The position numbers and the translations under genes are program-made. This document shows positions 1 through 6,733 of a stretch of 7,995 bases of DNA, one piece after another. The notes beneath the pieces are model-generated. The model was not told the DNA's origin, did not search any database, and was given only the letters and a program-made list of their open reading frames with translations. The DNA is from Minisyncoccota bacterium (lineage in GTDB: Bacteria; Patescibacteriota; Minisyncoccia; UBA6257; HR35). Position 1 is the stretch's first letter, and each line of letters begins with the position of its first letter. Where the stretch lies: positions 1 through 7,995 of the forward strand of contig JAPYXA010000016.1 in assembly GCA_028276075.1 (NCBI GenBank), given 5' to 3'.

Positions 1-12
1 AAAAAAAGAACT

Positions 13-1824
13 TTAAGAAGGGGGATTTCCTTTCTCATTTAATAAACTTATTATATCCTCAAGTTTTTTCTCTCCTAAATCTCCCTTTTTTCTAATTCTT
101 AAGGAAAGTGTTTTATTTTTAACCTCTTTATCACCGCAAATTAAAACTAAAGGTATTTTTTGTTCTTCTGCTAAAAGTATTCTTTTGGACAAACTTTCTT
201 CATTCATCCAAATCTCAAATCTAAAGCCATAACTTTTAAGCAAGTTTAATATTTTTAAAGCATAATTTAAATGATCCTTTTTTATTGGCAAAATAATACC
301 TTGAAGAGGAGATAGCCATAAAGGCAAATCTCCAAAAGTTGCTTCAAGCAAAAAACCTATAAATCTTTCATATGAACCCAAAATAGCTCTATGAATAATA
401 ATGGGGTGCTGATTTTTATTTTTATTATCCAAATAAACTAAATTCATTCTTTTAGGAACTAAGATATCAATTTGAATAGTTGCTACTGTCTCTTCCTTGC
501 CATAGATATTTTTAATCTGCATATCAAGTTTAGGACCGTAAAATGCTGCTTCACCTACGCCAGGTACAAGATTGATTTTTTTAGATAAACAAATTTTTTT
601 TATGATTCTACTTGCCCATTGCCATAATTTTAAATCTCCTCCGTATTTGCTTTTATTTTTGCCTGAAAAATCTGGCAAAGAAAGTCTAAACCAATAATTT
701 TTAATAACTTCTAAATCATTGTAAACTTCGAACAAAAGATCTAAAACTCTGGAAAATTCGTCCTCTAAATTATCTTTGCTGGTATAAATATGAGAATCAT
801 TTTGAGTAATAGGTCCTCTAACTCTCATTAGTCCATAAGTCTCTCCAGATTTTTCCACTCTATAAACTTGACCAGCTTCAGCTAATCTCAAGGGCAAATC
901 TTTATAACTTTTAACTAATTCTTGATAAATTAAATGATGATGAGGGCAATTCATAGGTTTTAAGAAAAATCTTTCTCCTTGTGGGTCTAAAACCTTATAC
1001 ATTTCATTCTCATAAAATTTTAAATGCCCACTTTTTTCATAAAGTTTATCTAAGGCTAAATGAGGACTAGAAACATATTGATAACCAAACTTTTCTTCTT
1101 TCTTTCTCATATAAGAAACCAAAATATTTTTGATAATTTCTCCTTTTGGTAAAAGAAGAGGCAAACCCTTTCCAACTAAAGGACTAATCATAAAAATTTT
1201 TAATTTTTCACCTAAAACTCTATGATTGTATTTTTCAGCCATCTCTTGTTTTTGTAAATATTCATCAAGCTCTTTTTGGGTCTCAAAGGCAACACCATAA
1301 ATTCTTGTCAGCATTGGTCTTTTCTCATCCCCCCTCCAATAGGCTCCGGCAATCCTTGTTAGTTTAAAAGCTTCTGGATTTATTTCTTTAGTATTTTTTA
1401 TATGACCACCTCGGCATAAATCAATAAAATCAGCAGTTTGATAAATTGTTACTTTAGAAATTTTTTTTGCTTTTTTCTTTTTTGCTTTAATCAATTGAAT
1501 TTCATTAAAATCAGTGGTGCCATATTTTTTAAGATCATCTAAGAGCTCTAATTTAAAAGGCTGGCCTTTAAAAATTTTTTTAGCTTCCTGAAAAGAAACT
1601 TTCTTGCCAACAAATTTTAAATTTTTTTTAATTAAGTCTTTCATAATTTCTTCAAGCTTAGAGAGTATAGTTTCATCAATTTTTATAGAAAATAAAAAAT
1701 CATAATAAAAACCATCATCAGTTGTTGGCCCAATTCCTAATTTTGCTTTTGGATCAATCTTTAAAACAGCTGAAGCTAATAAATGAGCCAACGAATGTCT
1801 AAGATTTTCTAATTTTTTGTTCAT
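13..1824 (-). CDS. thrS: Threonyl-tRNA synthetase lacking the TGS domain
   Basis: Cytoplasmic class II synthetase that charges tRNA-Thr with threonine. Residues counted from the ATG at 1824 (603 aa). The N-terminus goes straight into the editing domain: H10 and H14 of the HSLAH motif, then CRGGH at 137-141. The catalytic core has a probable zinc-ligand set C293, H345 and H478, the motif 2 arginine in QVYRVE (about 320-325) and motif 3 around R487. An anticodon-binding domain fills about 506-600. The roughly 60-residue TGS domain of typical ThrRS (about 640 aa) is absent. A longer in-frame start is GTG at 1848 (611 aa). I prefer the ATG because MNKKLENLRHSLAHLL begins at the editing domain, but neither start has a Shine-Dalgarno sequence. 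It lies 54 bases downstream of the restriction gene on the same strand and is probably co-transcribed. Motif 2 reads RGPITQND where E. coli has RGFTQDD, a one-residue insertion. Identification is firm; the start is not. Confidence 0.97.
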   Translation of the reverse strand: MNKKLENLRHSLAHLLASAVLKIDPKAKLGIGPTTDDGFYYDFLFSIKIDETILSKLEEIMKDLIKKNLKFVGKKVSFQEAKKIFKGQPFKLELLDDLKKYGTTDFNEIQLIKAKKKKAKKISKVTIYQTADFIDLCRGGHIKNTKEINPEAFKLTRIAGAYWRGDEKRPMLTRIYGVAFETQKELDEYLQKQEMAEKYNHRVLGEKLKIFMISPLVGKGLPLLLPKGEIIKNILVSYMRKKEEKFGYQYVSSPHLALDKLYEKSGHLKFYENEMYKVLDPQGERFFLKPMNCPHHHLIYQELVKSYKDLPLRLAEAGQVYRVEKSGETYGLMRVRGPITQNDSHIYTSKDNLEDEFSRVLDLLFEVYNDLEVIKNYWFRLSLPDFSGKNKSKYGGDLKLWQWASRIIKKICLSKKINLVPGVGEAAFYGPKLDMQIKNIYGKEETVATIQIDILVPKRMNLVYLDNKNKNQHPIIIHRAILGSYERFIGFLLEATFGDLPLWLSPLQGIILPIKKDHLNYALKILNLLKSYGFRFEIWMNEESLSKRILLAEEQKIPLVLICGDKEVKNKTLSLRIRKKGDLGEKKLEDIISLLNEKGNPPS

Positions 1825-1878
1825 ACGCAGATTATGAAGGCTTAACACAGACTTTACAGACTTAATTATTATTAAATT

Positions 1879-2658
1879 TTAACTCTTGTTTATTATCTCT
1901 TTAAATTTACTTTCTATTTTTTCTTTTAATTCTTTGCCAACTTCTTCAAAAATATTCAATAACTCTTTATAAGTTCCCTTTCCACCTAAAAAGTCCCAAA
2001 ATTCTTTTCCAATTAATAGATCCTCACCGATCTTTAAATAATTTAAAGGAAGCGGCCAAGCAAATTTTTCTGGTTCATAAGGATTATAAGCTATACCACA
2101 TAAAACTCTCACTGGTTTATTTCTTAAAGCTATTATCTTTAACAAAGTTCTTTTAATTTTCTCTGATTCTCCCTTATTTGGTTTTGTTGTCTTTATTTCA
2201 ATATAAATTTCATTATCTTTCAGGTCAACCAAAAATAAATCGGCTATTTGACTTGATTTTTTTCCGCTTCCAGAAACACTTAAAACTTCTTTGCTCTCTT
2301 CTTTTATATTTGGGGTTCTTTTTTTATTATCAGATTGCTTTCTTCCTAAATCAAAAATTATATCTTCAATTAAAGATTTTGCTCTATTAGAAAAACTACC
2401 CTTAACTTTGAATTGTTTTTCTACTCTTTTAAAATTTTTATTATTTTTAGATATTAAATAAGCAATATTTTGGAACAATGTTACTCCAATAGTTGTGCTG
2501 CAGGAATGAAAGAAAGAAGTTTCTCTTATTTTCTCTTTAGAAAATAATTTTTCATGAAATGGTTTAATATCTCCGATTAATTTGTATTCATTAAGCTTTT
2601 TAATTATAGCATCTTTGATAATCTTTTTAATTTCTGTTTTTAAATCCTGTATAATCAT
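1879..2658 (-). CDS. Type II restriction endonuclease, TdeIII-like
   Basis: Probable site-specific DNA endonuclease and partner of the methyltransferase gene just upstream. Numbered from the ATG at 2658 (259 aa), a PD-(D/E)XK nuclease core is visible: D140 in IADLFLVD, then E154 and K156 in IEIK, followed by TKPNKG. Downstream blocks AYNPYEP (190-196) and LIGKEFWDFLGG (215-226) match my recollection of the TdeIII/MjaII family, which cuts GGNCC; the specificity is therefore inferred from family, not seen. The N-terminal 100 residues and the last 30 are lysine-rich and helical. Length is normal and the frame intact. An in-frame TTG at 2664 gives two more residues. The only Shine-Dalgarno-like sequence, AAGGA at 2683-2679, lies 14 bases before the TTG and 20 before the ATG, so the start is open. 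Family call fairly confident, target site less so. Confidence 0.85.
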   Translation of the reverse strand: MIIQDLKTEIKKIIKDAIIKKLNEYKLIGDIKPFHEKLFSKEKIRETSFFHSCSTTIGVTLFQNIAYLISKNNKNFKRVEKQFKVKGSFSNRAKSLIEDIIFDLGRKQSDNKKRTPNIKEESKEVLSVSGSGKKSSQIADLFLVDLKDNEIYIEIKTTKPNKGESEKIKRTLLKIIALRNKPVRVLCGIAYNPYEPEKFAWPLPLNYLKIGEDLLIGKEFWDFLGGKGTYKELLNIFEEVGKELKEKIESKFKEIINKS

Positions 2659-2675
2659 GGTCAATTCTGCTTTTT

Positions 2676-3863
2676 TTATCCTTCTTTAACAAAATAATAA
2701 ATACTCTCAGAAAACTTGTTATTGTCTCTTTCGGTTCTCATTAAAACAGGCCTGTGAAAAACATCAACAATTTTATATCCACATTCTTTCCCAATCTGAG
2801 GATAAAGATGATGTTTATCATTAACAACAATAAAAATCTTTGCTCCTGATTTTAGATAATTATTCATATTTCTAAAAACAGCAATAATGTCTTTTTTATA
2901 TCTTTCTTTATTATCATTTCCATTTTTATTAGGTGAGCCAATTTCAGCCTCAGGATATTCTTTAAAATTAAACAATTCATAAGCGTAACGGTGTTGTTCA
3001 TGATAATTTATTAAACCAAGATAGGGAGGCGAAGTAAAAATTCCGTCACTTTCTTTTTTGACAGGCAGTTTTATTTTCCTAGCATCTCCTTGAAGAAGAA
3101 TAATTTTTGCAGAAGTTCTTAATTTATCAAATTCTTTAATCCTTTTTATAGTATCCAGACTATATCTTGTGATAAACTTTATTGCATTATTTATAGGTTC
3201 ACAATATTGTTTATGTTTAAGACACCAATATTTTTCTTTTACTGGTTTTTTTGGCCTAGCTAAATCATAATGTGGAATTTGTCTTGCAGATCTAGCTGAG
3301 CGTGAAAGGATAATTTTCAAAATATCTTGATTTTGATAATTGGGAATTAAACTTCGATAAAAATAAATCTCCTTAATGGCTCTTGGATGATACCAATTCT
3401 TAAAATATTCTGAAGGTTCGAAGCTCCAATCTTCAAAAAGAGATCTTTGATTTTTTTGAATTTTTCGACTAAATTCTTTTGTTTTATTTAAAATATCTAA
3501 AATTTCTTTTTCTACTAATTCTACACTATATTTTTGAGTTTTTACTTTAGTAATAAGATAACTAAATTCTGATAATTCTACTCCGACTGAAGACATATTT
3601 AAAAGATTGGCTTCAATTAGAGTTGTTCCTGAGCCCACAAAGGGATCTAAAATCATTTGTCCTGGTTGGAAATATTTTTTTAAAAAAACTTCAACTAATT
3701 GGGGTATAAATTTTCCAAGATAAGGATGTAGTCGGTGAACATGCTTTGTTCTTTCACTTTCTGGAACCTCAGCAAAAGATAAATCAATACTAAAATTTTG
3801 AATATTTTTCTCTTGCCAATCTGAAAATTTTTGTTTTTGACTAACTATTAATTGTTTTGACAT
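2676..3863 (-). CDS. DNA (cytosine-N4 or adenine-N6) methyltransferase of the R-M pair
   Basis: AdoMet-dependent exocyclic amino methyltransferase expected to protect host DNA from the adjacent nuclease. In the 395 aa: HPYLGKFIPQL at 46-56 (motif X-like), DPFVGSG at 73-79 (motif I, AdoMet binding), VGVELSE at 93-99 (motif II), QGDAR at 258-262 (likely motif III) and TSPPY at 277-281 (catalytic motif IV). The S-P-P-Y form favours N4-cytosine methylation but does not prove it. About 150 residues separate motifs II and III and probably hold the target recognition region; within it C214, H217 and C221 form a CxxHxxxC cluster that could bind metal. ATG at 3863, 24 bases after the small membrane gene, with no Shine-Dalgarno sequence. 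It precedes the nuclease gene by 11-17 bases, so the two are surely co-transcribed. No controller (C) protein gene is present. If the partner is TdeIII-like the modified site would be GGNCC. Confidence 0.93.
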   Translation of the reverse strand: MSKQLIVSQKQKFSDWQEKNIQNFSIDLSFAEVPESERTKHVHRLHPYLGKFIPQLVEVFLKKYFQPGQMILDPFVGSGTTLIEANLLNMSSVGVELSEFSYLITKVKTQKYSVELVEKEILDILNKTKEFSRKIQKNQRSLFEDWSFEPSEYFKNWYHPRAIKEIYFYRSLIPNYQNQDILKIILSRSARSARQIPHYDLARPKKPVKEKYWCLKHKQYCEPINNAIKFITRYSLDTIKRIKEFDKLRTSAKIILLQGDARKIKLPVKKESDGIFTSPPYLGLINYHEQHRYAYELFNFKEYPEAEIGSPNKNGNDNKERYKKDIIAVFRNMNNYLKSGAKIFIVVNDKHHLYPQIGKECGYKIVDVFHRPVLMRTERDNNKFSESIYYFVKEG

Positions 3864-3887
3864 CTGGTTTTAAAAATTAACAAATTT

Positions 3888-4070
3888 CTAAGATTTTCTA
3901 ATTTTCTTTCCATACTTTAAAAATAAAAGAGGGGCTAAAAGAAAAATGTCGACAATAATAGCAAAAAGATAAACATTTTTATCTAAATTCAAAACAATCT
4001 CTTTTTTAAAATATAAAATAATTGAAAATAAAAGATCGGCTGTCCAAAACCCCAAAAGAAAATTAATCAT
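3888..4070 (-). CDS. Small two-helix membrane protein of unknown function
   Basis: A 60-residue protein I do not recognise. Two hydrophobic stretches, about 3-21 and 33-52, are each long enough to span the membrane; a short loop with K22, K23 and E24 joins them and the tail ends in a basic KYGKKIRKS. Both helices carry an aspartate (D12 and D41) inside the hydrophobic stretch, unusual enough to suggest a packing or functional role. The ATG at 4070 follows the dtd stop by 7 bases and the stop lies 24 bases before the methyltransferase start, so it is embedded in the gene string. That tight placement is the main reason to believe it is a gene and not a chance frame. No signal-peptide cleavage site, no Shine-Dalgarno. 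A role in the restriction-modification unit cannot be argued from sequence alone. Confidence 0.7.
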   Translation of the reverse strand: MINFLLGFWTADLLFSIILYFKKEIVLNLDKNVYLFAIIVDIFLLAPLLFLKYGKKIRKS

Positions 4071-4077
4071 AATTTAA

Positions 4078-4509
4078 TTATAACTCTAAAATAAAATTTA
4101 TTGGACCGAGGTTTGTTGAAGAAATTTCTAAAAAGGAGCCAAATTCTTTATAAAAAACTTCATAACCCAAATCTTGCCATATTTTAATAAAATTATTAAA
4201 AATTTCTTTTGCTTTATTTGGTTCTAAAGCTTGATTAAAATTTATCCTAAATTTTTCAAAAGTCGCTAACAAAGTAATATTAGAAATAAAAATAAGCCTT
4301 GGTTTTGTTTCTTTAATTTTTTGAGAAAACTTTCCTTCTTTATCAACAATTTGTATATTTTCTAAATAACTAACAATTTCTTTCAAATTTTTGTTTTCAT
4401 CTCCTTTTTCAAAACCAACATAAAAAAGATATCCTTCGTTTGAATCAAAAATAAGATTATTTTTAGAAAAAATTTTTATTCTCCCAATTTTTTGAATTAA
4501 AATTTTCAT
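4078..4509 (-). CDS. dtd: D-aminoacyl-tRNA deacylase, divergent
   Basis: Dimeric cytoplasmic proofreading enzyme that hydrolyses D-amino acids from mischarged tRNAs. The 143 aa are the usual length. The N-terminus MKILIQKIGRIKI corresponds to the family's MRAVVQRV-type strand; SNITLLA at 76-82 stands where the family has SQFTLYA; and NLGPIN at 133-138 keeps the Gly-Pro pair (G135, P136) that forms the Gly-cisPro chirality filter. Departures from consensus are notable: the Q of SQFT is N, the T of GPVT is N, and the segment after TLLA lacks the usual basic GRRPSF run. Overall architecture is intact, so I expect a working but divergent enzyme. The ATG at 4509 follows the lepA TAG by 4 bases, too close for an independent promoter, pointing to translational coupling. 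Confidence 0.9.
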   Translation of the reverse strand: MKILIQKIGRIKIFSKNNLIFDSNEGYLFYVGFEKGDENKNLKEIVSYLENIQIVDKEGKFSQKIKETKPRLIFISNITLLATFEKFRINFNQALEPNKAKEIFNNFIKIWQDLGYEVFYKEFGSFLEISSTNLGPINFILEL

Positions 4510-4513
4510 TTAA

Positions 4514-6274
4514 CTATTTTACCCTTAAAATTTTTAACAAAACATTATTAGGAACTTTAACTTTTCCCTTGCCTAATTTCTGCAGCTTCTTTTTCCCTTC
4601 TTTTTGTTTCTGCCATAATTTCATTTTTCTTGTTCGATCTCCTCCATAAAGCCAACCAGCCACATCTTTTTTCAAAGCAGGTATAGTTTCTCTAGCTATA
4701 ATTCTGTTATTAATAGCAGCCTGAAGTTTTATCGCAAATTCTTCTTTTGGTAAATTTTCTTTTAATTCCAGCAATATTTTCCTTCCAACTTTTTCTGCTT
4801 TATCTTTATGAATAAGCCTTGAAAGAGACGGCTCTTTTTCTTCAGCTATTAGAATATCTAATTTGACTAAATCTGATTGATAATAATCTATAAACTGCCA
4901 TCTTAAAGAAGCATAACCAGATGAGATTGATTTTAATTCATCATAGAATCCCGAAATCAATTCTTCAAGTGGCATCTCTGCTTTAATCTTTATAAAGTTT
5001 GATTCAATTGTTTGATCTTTTATTTTACCCCTTCTTTCTCTAAGCAATAAAAATACTTTTTCGGCGTAAGAAAAAAGAGAGAAAATTTCTACTTCGATAA
5101 AGGGTTCTTTAAAATATAAAATTTTTGATAAATCTATTTCTTGAGGATTAAAAACAAAAATTTCATTGCCATCTTTTAAAACAGCTTTATATCTAATTGA
5201 AGGTAGGGTCAAAATTATTTCTGTGCCAAATTCTTTTTTCAATCTTTGCTCAAAAATTTCTAAATGAAGAAGTCCCATTGCACCAACATTATAACCCTTG
5301 CCCAAAAAAGGAGACACAGTTTTTTCTAAAAAAATAGACGGATCGTTTAGCTGAAATTTCTTTAAACTATCCTCAAAATTTTCAAAACTAACATTTTCTG
5401 AAGGAAAAACAGAAGCAAAAACAACTGGTTCCGGTTCTTGATAGCCTGCTAAAGCAGGGGTTTCTAAGTCTAAAGTTATAGTATCTCCTATTTTAACTAT
5501 TCCCGGATCTTTTACACCAGTAGCTATATAACCTATCATACCCTCACTTAAACAATCGATTTCTTTCATTTCTGGTTTAAATAAACCAACTTCTAAAATT
5601 TTAAATTGTTGTTTTCTCTGTTTAAAGTAAGCATTCATAAATTTTCTAAATTCACCACCAAAAACCCTTACATGAGCTATAATACCCTTATAAGAATCAA
5701 AATGAGAATCAAAGATTAAAGCTTGACAGTATTTACTCTTTTTGGGAAAAGGAACATCTTTTATAACTGCTTTTAATATTTCTTCAACACCAGTTCCTAA
5801 TTTTGCTGAAACTAGATGTATATCGTTTTTTAAAGTAATTTTAGAAATGCCTTCTATCAAACTATCTAAGTCTTTTATATTTAAGTCTATTTTATTAATC
5901 GCAGGAATAATAACTAAATTCTGTTTTTTTGCTAACTCCAAATTATGAACTGTTTGCGCTTGAATACCTTGAGTTCCATCAATAAGTAAAATAGCGCCTT
6001 CGACTGCGGCTAATGCTCTTGAAACTTCATAATTAAAATCTATATGCCCAGGAGTATCTATTAAATTCAAAACATAACCTTTATAATTCATGCTTACAGG
6101 CTGCATTTTAATCGTAATACCTTTCTCTCTTTCTAAAGAAAGTTGATCCAAGTATTGGGGAATGATTTTATCCTTTGGCACAGTTTGAGTAATTTCTAAA
6201 AATCTATCAGCCAAAGTTGATTTTCCATGATCAATATGCGCGATAATTGCAAAATTTCTAATTTTTTCTATCAT
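4514..6274 (-). CDS. lepA: Elongation factor 4 (LepA), ribosome-associated GTPase
   Basis: Translational GTPase that acts on stalled or mistranslocated ribosomes and can back-translocate tRNAs. Complete at 586 aa (family about 600). GTPase motifs: AHIDHGKST at 12-20 (P-loop), KGITI at 51-55 (switch I), DTPGH at 73-77 (G3), NKID at 127-130 (G4) and SAK at 156-158 (G5). The catalytic histidine of DTPGH is present. EF-G-like domains II, III and V follow, with the LepA-specific C-terminal block near 515-575, including ARETIPALKKDV and YGGDRTRKMKLWQKQKEGKKK, which separates it from EF-G and TypA. ATG start at 6274 preceded only by A/T-rich sequence without a Shine-Dalgarno. It is the first gene of the probable operon and is served by the promoter predicted at 6364-6391. 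Ends in TAG, 4 bases before dtd. Confidence 0.98.
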   Translation of the reverse strand: MIEKIRNFAIIAHIDHGKSTLADRFLEITQTVPKDKIIPQYLDQLSLEREKGITIKMQPVSMNYKGYVLNLIDTPGHIDFNYEVSRALAAVEGAILLIDGTQGIQAQTVHNLELAKKQNLVIIPAINKIDLNIKDLDSLIEGISKITLKNDIHLVSAKLGTGVEEILKAVIKDVPFPKKSKYCQALIFDSHFDSYKGIIAHVRVFGGEFRKFMNAYFKQRKQQFKILEVGLFKPEMKEIDCLSEGMIGYIATGVKDPGIVKIGDTITLDLETPALAGYQEPEPVVFASVFPSENVSFENFEDSLKKFQLNDPSIFLEKTVSPFLGKGYNVGAMGLLHLEIFEQRLKKEFGTEIILTLPSIRYKAVLKDGNEIFVFNPQEIDLSKILYFKEPFIEVEIFSLFSYAEKVFLLLRERRGKIKDQTIESNFIKIKAEMPLEELISGFYDELKSISSGYASLRWQFIDYYQSDLVKLDILIAEEKEPSLSRLIHKDKAEKVGRKILLELKENLPKEEFAIKLQAAINNRIIARETIPALKKDVAGWLYGGDRTRKMKLWQKQKEGKKKLQKLGKGKVKVPNNVLLKILRVK

Positions 6275-6348
6275 TAAAAAAAATAACTATTTTAAATTTA
6301 AAAATATTTTAAAAAATTAATACAAAACATAATTTGCATTAAGAAATT

Positions 6349-6371
6349 CTTATAATAATATATATTATAAG
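6349..6371. repeat. Perfect inverted repeat covering the lepA -10 box
   Basis: CTTATAAT at 6349-6356 and ATTATAAG at 6364-6371 are exact inverted copies with a 7-base A/T spacer. The right arm contains the predicted -10 box, and the predicted transcription start lies in the spacer. It could be an operator for a dimeric repressor or simply a chance product of A/T richness. The pairing is 7 A-T pairs plus one G-C, so it would be a weak RNA hairpin. Confidence 0.4.
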
Positions 6372-6391
6372 TGCAAAAATAAATTTCCCAA
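6364..6391 (-). promoter_or_regulatory. Predicted sigma70-type promoter for the lepA gene string
   Basis: On the minus strand TTGGGA (6391-6386) and a perfect TATAAT (6369-6364) are separated by 16 bases, giving a start of transcription near 6357 and a leader of roughly 80 bases before lepA. It is the best promoter I see in the 678 bases before lepA. The surrounding sequence is so A/T-rich that a TATAAT by itself means little; the -35 match (4 of 6) and the spacing are what support it. Confidence 0.55.
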
Positions 6392-6403
6392 TAAGAAAAA
6401 TAA

Positions 6404-6647
6404 TTATATATTTAATTTTTTTAGATATACCTTGTCTTTTTGCAATTTTTTAGAATCTCCTTTAATAAGCTTTAAATAATAAATCTTATTTTCGTTGTTA
6501 ATTAAAAATTTGATGTCGTATAATGTTGGTATTCGAGCCCCTTTCTTTTTTAGCACATGTTGTCTCTAACTTAAATTTTTTATTATTTTCAAGTTCAATT
6601 GTTTTATGCCGAAAAGGAAAAAAGGCTAATTTCTGAGGAAATTCATT
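6404..6647 (-). pseudogene. Frameshifted remnant of an unrecognised small protein
   Basis: Two open stretches in different minus-strand frames read like one broken protein. The upstream part, 6647-6498, begins NEFPQKLAFFPFRHKTIELE and continues to about TTCAKK. The downstream part, 6556-6404, reads KKKGARIPTLYDIKFLINN and continues to VYLKKLNI and a TAA. They join if one A is removed from the A6 run at 6551-6546, giving about 80 residues ending at 6404. The upstream part has no start codon and follows an in-frame TAG; an ATG at 6654 in another frame (MNFLR) could be the old start with a second indel. I do not recognise the family. A 50-residue frame could be translated from GTG at 6556 but lacks a ribosome-binding site. 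Sequencing error in the homopolymer is an alternative to real decay. Confidence 0.5.
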
Positions 6648-6733
6648 CTAAGACCATCAATGTAGCTAATTCTATTTGATGACTTTGTAAAGGATTTTGA
6701 TTTCTTTTAAACTTTTTATAAAAAAGTATTAAA

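Larger units (their letters stand above)
6275..6403. other. Leader and promoter region of lepA, no gene
   Basis: Very A/T-rich non-coding stretch between lepA and the remnant that ends at 6404. Apart from the promoter and inverted repeat listed separately, I see no riboswitch, small RNA or reading frame here. Confidence 0.6.

Noticed and set aside
1..40. T7 run directly after the thrS stop on the minus strand, possible terminator
   Set aside because: Only a 4-bp stem can be drawn in front of it and the sequence is cut by the window edge, so it cannot be supported.
2178..2390. Plus-strand open frame of 70 codons rich in Phe, Leu and Tyr
   Set aside because: It lies wholly inside the nuclease gene on the opposite strand; its composition is what the complement of lysine-rich coding sequence gives.
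5742..5948. Plus-strand open frame of 68 codons
   Set aside because: Antisense shadow of the lepA G4/G5 region with no motif or ribosome-binding site of its own.
13..6274. Alternative genetic code (TGA recoded), suggested by the lack of TGA stops
   Set aside because: All genes are full-length under the standard bacterial code without internal TGA, and TAA/TAG preference is expected at this G+C.
6526..6545. TTCGAGCCCC, resembling a tRNA T-loop
   Set aside because: The flanks do not pair as a T-arm stem and no acceptor or anticodon arm is present on either strand.
6545..6552. A AAA AAG heptamer suggesting programmed frameshifting in the remnant
   Set aside because: The shift needed is +1, from AAA AAA G to A AAA AAG, the reverse of the canonical -1 slip, and no start codon or stimulatory structure is evident; a single-base indel is simpler.
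6711..6727. Perfect 7-bp hairpin just after the toxin fragment
   Set aside because: All but one pair are A-T, so it is weak, and no T run follows on the minus strand; not a convincing terminator.
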